DNA of 64,000 bases from Pirellulales bacterium (lineage in GTDB: Bacteria > Planctomycetota > Planctomycetia > Pirellulales > JAICIG01). The position numbers and the translations under genes are program-made. Of the stretch, positions 8,992-15,249 are shown piece after piece. A model generated the notes under the pieces. That model ran no database searches. It had not been told where the DNA came from and worked only from the letters and a program-made list of their open reading frames with translations. The stretch is from the NCBI GenBank assembly GCA_035533075.1, contig DATLUO010000193.1:186001-250000 (forward strand). The letters run 5' to 3'. Numbering within the stretch: the first letter of the stretch is position 1; every line of letters starts with the position of its first letter.

Positions 8992-11043
8992 ATGAGCCAT
9001 GAAGAGCTCTATGACAATCGTCGAATCCTGATCGTCGACGACAATTGCGATATCCATGCTGATTATCGCCGCGTTCTCGGCGACGGCCCGGCCAGCGATC
9101 CCCTGGCTGCCGCCGAGGCCGAGCTGTTTGGCGATGCGGAGGTTGCGGCGCCCCGCCGGCTCGACTTCGAGCTGGCCCACGCTTCGCAGGGCGAAGAAGG
9201 CTATGAGCTGCTGCGGCGCGAAATGCGCGCTCGCCCGTTTGCCTTGGCGTTCGTCGATATGCGCATGCCGCCCGGCTGGGACGGCCTCGAAACGATCAAG
9301 CGGATGTGGGAGGCCGATCCGCGGTTGCAGGTCGTCCTGTGTACCGCCTACTCCGATTACTCCTGGTCGCAAATCTGCGACGCGCTCAGACCCTGCGACC
9401 GTCTGCTGATCCTGAAGAAGCCGTTCGATGCCATCGAGGTCCGCCAGCTTGCGGCCAGCCTGGTCGCCAAATGGAACCTCGGCCGCGCGGCCGACCGCTC
9501 ACAACGCGAGCTGCAGCAGGCCGTCGATCAGCGCACCCTGCAACTGCGGGCCGCCAAAGAGGCCGCCGATCGGGCCTCACGCAGCAAAAGCGAGTTCCTG
9601 GCCAACATCAGCCACGAGATTCGCACGCCGCTGACCGCCATTCTCGGCTTCACCAGGCTATTGATGAACGGCGGCGATTCTCCCGATGAGCGAAACGAAT
9701 ATCTCCAGATCATCCGGGCCAGCGCCGAGCACCAGCTTGTACTGATCAACGACCTGCTGGACATTTCGAAGGTCGAAGCGGGGCAAATGCAGATCCACCG
9801 CGTCTGGTGTTCCGCTCGCCGGATCATCGACGAAGTGCTGCAAACGTTGCACTACCGAGCAGACGAAAAAGGGCTCACGCTGGCCAGCGACTGGCCCGGC
9901 GCAACCGACGATCAGGCCTACACCGATCCCTCGCGTTTGCGACAGTTGCTCATCAACCTGGTACACAACGCCATCAAATTCACGGCGTCGGGTTCGGTGC
10001 GCGTCGTGGCGCGCGTCGAAACGCTCGACGGCCGCCGCACGCTGCGCATCGACGTGATCGACACCGGCATCGGCATCGACACGGCCAAACAACAGGCTAT
10101 TTTCGAGCCTTTTGTCCAGGCCGACAGCTCGATCGCCGCACAGTACGGCGGCACGGGCCTGGGCCTGGCCATCAGCCGCAGCATCGCCGGTCTGCTCGGC
10201 GGAACGCTGACGGTGACCAGCCGCGTCGGTGCGGGCAGCACTTTTACCCTGACGGTCGACGCCGACCCACACACCGGCGAGTCTACGCCACGGCTGGCAA
10301 CCGAAGAAGCGAACACGTCCGACGTGGAACGAGAATTATCCCTTCGCGGCCGCAGGATCCTGGTTGTCGAAGATAATCCCTTCAACCGCAAACTGCTGAG
10401 GCTGACCCTGTCGCGGGCCGGCGCAGAAGTCGAATTGGCGGAGAACGGTCAGGTGGCTCTCGACAAGGCACGCCAGCACGACTTCGAGCTGGTGTTGATG
10501 GACGTGCAGATGCCGCTCATGGACGGCTACGCGGCGACCGCCCGGTTCCGCCAATCGGGCTATCGCGGACCGATCGTGGTGTTGACCGCCCACGCCTTGT
10601 CTGCCGAGCGTGAAAAGTGTCTGGCCGCCGGTTGTGACGCCTTTCTGAGCAAACCGATCGATCTCGACCATCTCACCGAGGTCGTCACCCAGTTGCTCTT
10701 ATCGACCCCGCCCCCGGCGGGCCAACGTTTGCCGGCGTCCGGTTCGGGCGAGACGGAAACGGAGACGGACGATTCGCCGGAGTTCCAGGAAGTCTTGCGG
10801 CAGTACCTCGAATCGCTGCATCCGACCGTCGTCGAGCTGCGGGCCGCCTTGGCGGCGGGCAATTATGGCGAGTTGGCGTCGCTGGGCCACACGTTGAAGG
10901 GGACGGGCGGCACCATCGGCTTTCCGACCGTCAGCGAGATCGGCGAGCGGCTGGAGCGTGCCGTCCAGCAGCGGCTCGACGGCCCGATCGGCGACGCCAT
11001 TGCGCAGCTCGCGGATTTTATCGGGCGGCACCAGACAGCTTGA
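8992..11043 (+). CDS. hybrid sensor histidine kinase: REC-HisKA-HATPase-REC-HPt
   Basis: A 683-residue soluble kinase with no membrane segment. Domains in order: an N-terminal receiver (DD at 16-17, phosphoacceptor D89 in FVDMRMPP, K142-K143), a coiled linker (165-200), HisKA with H208 in ISHEIRTP, HATPase (N-box NLVHNAIKF at 322-330, G1 DTGIGID, G2 GGTGLGLAIS), a second receiver (D504 in LMDVQMP, K554) and an HPt domain with H633 in GHTLKGTGG. Input therefore comes from an unseen kinase or partner through the first receiver, and phosphate can pass along a full internal relay to an external response regulator. Insertions in the first receiver (residues 31-58) are unusual. No cognate regulator is adjacent. 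Confidence 0.92.
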   Translation: MSHEELYDNRRILIVDDNCDIHADYRRVLGDGPASDPLAAAEAELFGDAEVAAPRRLDFELAHASQGEEGYELLRREMRARPFALAFVDMRMPPGWDGLETIKRMWEADPRLQVVLCTAYSDYSWSQICDALRPCDRLLILKKPFDAIEVRQLAASLVAKWNLGRAADRSQRELQQAVDQRTLQLRAAKEAADRASRSKSEFLANISHEIRTPLTAILGFTRLLMNGGDSPDERNEYLQIIRASAEHQLVLINDLLDISKVEAGQMQIHRVWCSARRIIDEVLQTLHYRADEKGLTLASDWPGATDDQAYTDPSRLRQLLINLVHNAIKFTASGSVRVVARVETLDGRRTLRIDVIDTGIGIDTAKQQAIFEPFVQADSSIAAQYGGTGLGLAISRSIAGLLGGTLTVTSRVGAGSTFTLTVDADPHTGESTPRLATEEANTSDVERELSLRGRRILVVEDNPFNRKLLRLTLSRAGAEVELAENGQVALDKARQHDFELVLMDVQMPLMDGYAATARFRQSGYRGPIVVLTAHALSAEREKCLAAGCDAFLSKPIDLDHLTEVVTQLLLSTPPPAGQRLPASGSGETETETDDSPEFQEVLRQYLESLHPTVVELRAALAAGNYGELASLGHTLKGTGGTIGFPTVSEIGERLERAVQQRLDGPIGDAIAQLADFIGRHQTA

Positions 11044-11078
11044 ACGCACGCGGGGAGACTGTTATCGTAGACGTCGGT

Positions 11079-11393
11079 ATGAAAGTCAAAACTTTTTCAC
11101 TCATTCGGTATCTCGAATACTCCCTGCGGAAGGCGGAATATACGTCCGACGAAGGCGGGCTGATCGTGGCGCGCGTGGTGGGCGCCAGTGGTTTCTTTGC
11201 ACAAGGCGGCAATGTCGAAGAGGCACGTGAAAATCTACGTGATGTAATCGAAGGCAACGTCTTGTTGGCTTTACAACTCGGCCTGCCGATTCCCCAGGTC
11301 GAAGGCGTGGAAATCACCGAACGCAACGTCGCAGCGCCGCAACGAAAAGATGGCAAAGCCGACGCCGCTCAAACCACGCGAAGTCGTGCGTAA
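11079..11393 (+). CDS. hicB: HicB-like antitoxin
   Basis: A 104-residue protein from the ATG at 11079; a TTG at 11040 would add 13 residues but is less likely. The core GGLIVARVVGASGFFAQGG followed by NVEEARENLRDVIEGNV is the partial RNase-H-like fold of HicB (beta-hairpin, G-x-A-x-G-x-T/N-x-E-E-A motif, helix). HicB normally binds and inhibits the mRNA interferase HicA and represses the operon. The gene follows the kinase stop by 35 bases and its end overlaps the downstream hicA frame by 44 bases. With hicA deleted it would be an orphan antitoxin. Confidence 0.75.
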   Translation: MKVKTFSLIRYLEYSLRKAEYTSDEGGLIVARVVGASGFFAQGGNVEEARENLRDVIEGNVLLALQLGLPIPQVEGVEITERNVAAPQRKDGKADAAQTTRSRA

Positions 11394-11472
11394 GCTGCAA
11401 CCCCTCGGTCTGCTAATTCGCGAGATCATTCGAGAGCTGGGCATCGCACGAGAGGAATGGATGCGACTCTGA
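11350..11472 (+). pseudogene. hicA: HicA toxin with internal in-frame deletion
   Basis: A 40-codon frame. Its first part, MAKPTPLKPREVVRKLQPLG, is the N-terminus of HicA; its second part, LIREIIRELGIAREEW, is the C-terminal helix of HicA. The roughly 30 residues between them in intact family members, which carry the glycine-rich GSH segment with the catalytic histidine and the central beta-sheet, are absent. Reading frame and stop are preserved. The product cannot be an active mRNA interferase. It overlaps hicB by 44 bases, as expected for the operon. Confidence 0.75.
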
Positions 11473-11519
11473 CGCAAGGCGTCGGTGCGAGTCGCTAGGC
11501 TCGCTGGCCCCCCTTTCAA

Positions 11520-12512
11520 CTACTCGCCGTCCTCGCCCAGTTCTCCCAGCACCACGTCTTTCTCCAGCGGTTGATCGCCCCGCAGCAGGCTCACGCGAAT
11601 CCGGTCGCCGGGCTTCTGCTTGGCGATGATGGCAATCAAGGCGGGCAGATCGGCCACGGCCTGCCCGTTGACGCTGGTGATGACGTCGCCGCTCTCAATG
11701 CCGGCCCGTTCGGCGGCCGTGCCCGGCTTGACGCTGATGCGACAACCGGTTCCCGGCGTTCCCATCACGCCAAGCAGCGCGCCGTGGCGGCGATCGATCT
11801 GCGTGCCGGGCAGGGCCTCTTCGAGCCGCCGCTGGCCATCGTCGCTGATGTCGGTGGCATAGAGGACCAGCGTTTGCACGCCCGACAGCGCAGCGAGGTG
11901 TCCCAGCCCCTCGTCGGTGAACTGCGGGCCGTAGAGTTTCAGTTGCTCGATGCGGCCGAGCTTGGTCAGGTGCTGGAGTCCTTCGTCTCCGGCTTCCCAT
12001 CTGCGGCCCAAAAGAAGCGATCGCACGTGGAGTTCTCCGTCTTCAATACTGGCGGCGCCGATCGTGCCCCCTAAGCGTTGAATCTCGGTCAACGCCGCCC
12101 ACTGCCGCCGCAGCCGCTGGCCGCGCAGCACGACCGAGGCGCGGTGCGCCGCCAATCGGCGCGTCGAATCGGCCAGCTCTTCCAGGGCCTGGCGCGCGGC
12201 TTCGGCAACGCCGGCGTCGTCGGAATCGCAGAGCGCGTCGAGCACCTCGATCGCGCGGCGCGTCACCTCGCTGCGATTGCCGTCGGCCGCCGCGGCCAGC
12301 GGCCGCACGGCCTCCTTGCCCGCCTCGCGCAGCTTGCGACTGGCCGCTTGCCGCACGGCGAATTGGCCGTCGTCGAGCTCGGCGATCCATTGAGCGATGG
12401 CCGCCGCCTCCGTCTGCTGGTTTTGCTTCTGCGCCTGCTCGTCCGCCAACGCTTCGGGCAAATCGGCGGCAACGCACGCCAAAAGCCCGAACAGCACGAT
12501 TCTGTTAGACAT
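11520..12512 (-). CDS. secreted HEAT/LRR-like protein with C-terminal PDZ domain
   Basis: A 330-residue protein with a signal peptide (MSNRIVLFGLLACVAADLPE, cleavage near ALA-DE). Residues about 40-115 form HEAT-like helices (AVRQAASRKLREAGKEAVRP), 165-230 have leucine-rich-repeat character (GRIEQLKLYGPQFTDEGLGH), and about 240-330 is a PDZ domain with the carboxylate-binding GCRISVKPGTAAERAGI segment and the GDVITSVNG turn. No protease domain is attached. It is likely a periplasmic scaffold or regulator; ligand unknown. It lies downstream of the DUF1501 gene on the same strand but about 285 bases away. Confidence 0.82.
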   Translation of the reverse strand: MSNRIVLFGLLACVAADLPEALADEQAQKQNQQTEAAAIAQWIAELDDGQFAVRQAASRKLREAGKEAVRPLAAAADGNRSEVTRRAIEVLDALCDSDDAGVAEAARQALEELADSTRRLAAHRASVVLRGQRLRRQWAALTEIQRLGGTIGAASIEDGELHVRSLLLGRRWEAGDEGLQHLTKLGRIEQLKLYGPQFTDEGLGHLAALSGVQTLVLYATDISDDGQRRLEEALPGTQIDRRHGALLGVMGTPGTGCRISVKPGTAAERAGIESGDVITSVNGQAVADLPALIAIIAKQKPGDRIRVSLLRGDQPLEKDVVLGELGEDGE

Positions 12513-12564
12513 GGTTCTCCCTGTCGCTTGTCAAACCTGCGACCCAGTTGATTATACCCGGATC

Positions 12565-12683
12565 CTACTTGCCGATGCAGTCGAGATTTCGGTCGGTGCG
12601 GAGGAAGATTTGCCCGTCACTGACGGCGGGTGAGGCGTTGGTGCGGCTGTCGTCGTCGGCAAACACGTTGTGGGCCACCCGGA
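12565..12683 (-). pseudogene. C-terminal tail of a PQQ-like beta-propeller protein
   Basis: About 39 codons ending in TAG read LRVAHNVFADDDSRTNASPA then VSDGQIFLRTDRNLDCIGK. The segment SRTNASPAVSDGQIFLRTD is the last blade of quinoprotein-type WD-like propellers of planctomycetes. No start codon or remaining domain is present; upstream the homology ends at about 12684 in short A/T-rich repeats. It is a decayed 3' end only. Confidence 0.6.
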
Positions 12684-12760
12684 GATTGCCGATTTGCAAT
12701 TTGAAATTCGCAATTTGCAATCCCCCGTTTACCGTCTACTGTCTACCGCCTACCGAAACA
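12684..12760. repeat. short A/T-rich and CTACCG repeats
   Basis: Overlapping copies of ATTTGCAATTTGAAATT-type words, then TACCGTCTACTGTCTACCGC-like words. Similar runs (AATCCAAAATCC; GGTAGGCGGTAGACGG in inverse orientation) occur near 55318-55400. They look like low-complexity debris between genes. Confidence 0.5.
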
Positions 12761-12761
12761 A

Positions 12762-12800
12762 GGTGGGCCGGCGCTCGCAAGCTCGCTGGTTCCACCCTAC
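12762..12800. repeat. repeat B, single arm at the end of the DUF1501 gene
   Basis: GGTGGGCCGGCGCTCGCAAG followed by CTCGCTGGTTCCACCCTAC: one arm of the palindrome found complete at 21028-21123 and 60191-60281. The TAG stop of the DUF1501 gene (12797-12799, minus strand) lies inside it. Confidence 0.75.
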
Positions 12801-14239
12801 GTTTGCAAAATGCCGGTGACCACGTCCCCCGGCTGCCCGTCGAGCAGCGTTTCCTGGCGGCCGTTGCGGCGATAAACGAGTCGCGCCGGGTCGAGGCCAA
12901 ACAAGTGCAAAAGCGTCGCATGATAATCGTAATGATTCACGATGTCGGCGACGGCGCGGTGGCCGAACTCATCGGTTTCGCCGTAAGTGCCGCCGCGGCG
13001 AAAGCCGCCGCCGGCCAGCCATAGGCTGAAGCCATAGGTATTATGGTCGCGGCCGACCGATGCGGGGCCGGCGTCGTTCTGGATCACCGGCAGCCGGCCC
13101 ATCTCGCCGCCCCAATGCACGATGGTTGTGTCGAGCAACCCGCGTTGCTTGAGATCGGCCACTAACGCCGCCGCGGGCTTGTCGGTCTTCAGGCAAGCGG
13201 CGGGCAAGGCCGTGCGAATGCCGCCATGATGGTCCCAGAACTGGTTGCGCGTAAAGACCTGCACGAACCGCACGCCCCGCTCGATCAGCCGTCGGGCGAT
13301 CAGGCACCGGGCACCGTACTCTTGCGTGGCCGGATCGGTGAGGCCGTACATTTCTTGTGTGGCCTTGGTTTCCTGGTTGATGTCGAGCGCTTCGCCGGCC
13401 GCCGTCTGCATGCGGGCGGCAAGCTCGTAGTTGGCGATCCGCGCCGCCAGGTCGCTTTCGCCGGGCCGCTCATCGAGATGCTGGCGGTTGAGCTGCTCCA
13501 GATAGCTCAGATAATTCCGCTGCACCGCGCCCCGCAGCTCGGCGGTCGGCTCCAGATTCAAGATGCGCGGTTCGCGCGGGCGGACCACGGTGCCTTGGAA
13601 GAGCGACGGCAGCCAGCCGTTCGACCAGTTCAGCACGCCCTCGACCGGCAAGCCTTGCGGGTCGGTCATGGCCACGTAGGCCGGCAGATTCTGTGATTGT
13701 GAACCGAGAGCGTAGGTGAGCCAACTTCCCAAGGCCGGCCGGCCGCGCTGAATCCGGCCGCTGTTCAGGGCGTGAATCGCCTGGCCGTGGTTGTTGACGC
13801 CCGAGTGCATCGAGCGGACGACCACAATATCGTCCACGACTTTGGCCAGGTTCGGCAGCAGCTCCGAAACGTCGGTGCCGCACTCGCCGTGCTTGGCGAA
13901 CTTCCAGGGGCTGCCGAGGATTTTCGAGCTGGCCTGGGCGGCGTTGTCGTATTTGATGTCGCCGGGAAACTTTTGGCCGTCCAGTTGAGCCAGGATCGGC
14001 TTCGGATCCAATAGATCGACCTGGCTCGGCCCGCCCTGCATGAACAGCGAGATCATGGCCGTGGCCCGTGGCGGCGCGTGCGGCCGCTTCGGCAGCAGAT
14101 CGAACTTTTCGGGTTCCAGGCCCGGCTTGATCGGCTCGGCCAGCAGGCCGTCTTCGCCCAACAGCCAGGCCAGCGCAATCGGAGCGAGGCTCATGGAGCT
14201 CGTGGCGAGGAAGTGGCGGCGGGATGAAACTGAATTCAT
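12797..14239 (-). CDS. DUF1501 domain protein, Tat-exported
   Basis: A 480-residue DUF1501 protein (alkaline-phosphatase/sulfatase-like fold). The N-terminus has a twin-arginine signal (SRRHFLATS, residues 6-14) followed by a hydrophobic stretch. Characteristic blocks are FMQGGPSQVDLLDPKP, NNHGQAIHALNSG and FWDHHGGI. In planctomycetes these genes form pairs with PSD1/DUF1549-DUF1553 genes; the pair is thought to act outside the cytoplasm, with unproven substrate. Here the partner is present upstream on the same strand (15250-18204) but about 1 kb of foreign-looking genes lies between. The stop codon sits in a repeat B arm. Confidence 0.92.
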   Translation of the reverse strand: MNSVSSRRHFLATSSMSLAPIALAWLLGEDGLLAEPIKPGLEPEKFDLLPKRPHAPPRATAMISLFMQGGPSQVDLLDPKPILAQLDGQKFPGDIKYDNAAQASSKILGSPWKFAKHGECGTDVSELLPNLAKVVDDIVVVRSMHSGVNNHGQAIHALNSGRIQRGRPALGSWLTYALGSQSQNLPAYVAMTDPQGLPVEGVLNWSNGWLPSLFQGTVVRPREPRILNLEPTAELRGAVQRNYLSYLEQLNRQHLDERPGESDLAARIANYELAARMQTAAGEALDINQETKATQEMYGLTDPATQEYGARCLIARRLIERGVRFVQVFTRNQFWDHHGGIRTALPAACLKTDKPAAALVADLKQRGLLDTTIVHWGGEMGRLPVIQNDAGPASVGRDHNTYGFSLWLAGGGFRRGGTYGETDEFGHRAVADIVNHYDYHATLLHLFGLDPARLVYRRNGRQETLLDGQPGDVVTGILQT

Positions 14240-14247
14240 GGGGCGGT

Positions 14248-14670
14248 TTACGGCAGTACCAATGAACTAAGCAAGATGGTCTGGGCGGGCAACAAATTCA
14301 CGAGACGCTGGTCCGCAGTCACGAGCTTACACTGTTCGCGCTCGACAAGCGCGATATAGAGGCAATCGTATACGCCGATCCGCGCTTGTGAAGACAATTC
14401 GGCGGCACGCGGAAGCAATCGAAGGCCGGGGTGCAGCGTTGGAAGGAGCGTCAGTGATTCCCCGACAAGTTGCAGTGACTGTTGGGAGGGGATTCGTCCC
14501 TGTCGCTCGGCACGAGTTAAGGCGTGGGCGATTTCGAACGGAAAAACGTCGGGCGACATGAGCTCATAAACGCCCGCAAGAAAGTCGTCGCAGAGGCGAA
14601 GTGCTTTGTCGCTATCCGTCTCAGGAACGAACCACTTGAAAGCGACCGAAGAATCAAGGCCGTCTTTCAT
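14248..14670 (-). CDS. vapC: PIN-domain toxin, VapC family
   Basis: A 140-residue PIN-domain ribonuclease. The four acidic residues of the active site are visible: D6 (GLDSSV), E46 (PFEIAHA), D102 (VYDCLYIAL) and D120 (TADQRL). VapC toxins cleave tRNA or rRNA using Mg2+ and are neutralised by VapB. The start overlaps the stop of the upstream antitoxin by four bases (ATGA, 14667-14670), the usual coupling. It lies inside what would otherwise be a PSD1-DUF1501 operon. Confidence 0.88.
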   Translation of the reverse strand: MKDGLDSSVAFKWFVPETDSDKALRLCDDFLAGVYELMSPDVFPFEIAHALTRAERQGRIPSQQSLQLVGESLTLLPTLHPGLRLLPRAAELSSQARIGVYDCLYIALVEREQCKLVTADQRLVNLLPAQTILLSSLVLP

Positions 14671-14864
14671 GAGTCGCGGAGTTCGCGGATGGCAGGAAGT
14701 CCGATATCCAGAATTCCGTGTTTCGCGAAGATTTCTTCGCGAATGCGATCGATCCTCTCGCGCGCCCGCCGCATCGCTTCAGGGTCTCGAATGCCTTTGG
14801 CTGCGCGGTCAGCCGCTTCTTGCAACTCGGCCATAATCTCCGCCGGGATTGTTTCGATGCTCAT
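14667..14864 (-). CDS. vapB: VapB-like antitoxin
   Basis: A 65-residue, highly charged and helical protein (RRARERIDRIREEIFAKHGI). It precedes and overlaps the VapC gene, so by position and size it is the antitoxin. The C-terminal KHGILDIGLPAIRELRD segment recurs in antitoxins paired with PIN toxins and would wrap the toxin. I see no clear ribbon-helix-helix or AbrB DNA-binding motif at the N-terminus, so autoregulation is uncertain. Confidence 0.75.
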   Translation of the reverse strand: MSIETIPAEIMAELQEAADRAAKGIRDPEAMRRARERIDRIREEIFAKHGILDIGLPAIRELRDS

Positions 14865-14993
14865 AATTGAATTGTGGAAGGCGTCTCGGCATCGGTCAAT
14901 GGGGCGGTCGTGCGAGGCAACCGTTGCTGACGGCTCTGCGCACCGGTAGAATGACTTTGATCCTTACTCCCCTCGCGAGGTTCGACCGCACCG

Positions 14994-15239
14994 ATGACTA
15001 TCGACGAAGTTCGAAGGTTTTTCAACGCTCAGCCTTTCACGCCGTTCACGTTTTTCTTGGCCGACGGCCGGCAGTTCCCTGTCGTCAGCCGCGAGTTCAT
15101 GGCGTTATCGCCGGTGGGCCGGACCGTGGCCGTGTACCAGCCCGACGGCTTGGTCGACGTCATCGACCTGCTCTTGGTCACCAGTTTGCAAGTGAGCGTC
15201 CCAGGCAATGGGTCGCCCAAACGTCGCGGAAAGCGATGA
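14994..15239 (+). CDS. small conserved planctomycete protein
   Basis: An 81-residue protein starting MTIDEVRRFFNAQPFTPFTF. This family (MTIDELRRxxxAQPFxPF...LADGR) recurs as a small stand-alone gene in planctomycetes. Residues 20-65 alternate as beta strands, with a basic tail (PKRRGKR). Function unknown. It is divergent from vapB and ends 10 bases before the end of the opposing PSD1 gene, and so is part of the cassette splitting the PSD1-DUF1501 pair. Confidence 0.7.
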   Translation: MTIDEVRRFFNAQPFTPFTFFLADGRQFPVVSREFMALSPVGRTVAVYQPDGLVDVIDLLLVTSLQVSVPGNGSPKRRGKR

Positions 15240-15249
15240 CCATTCAGCT

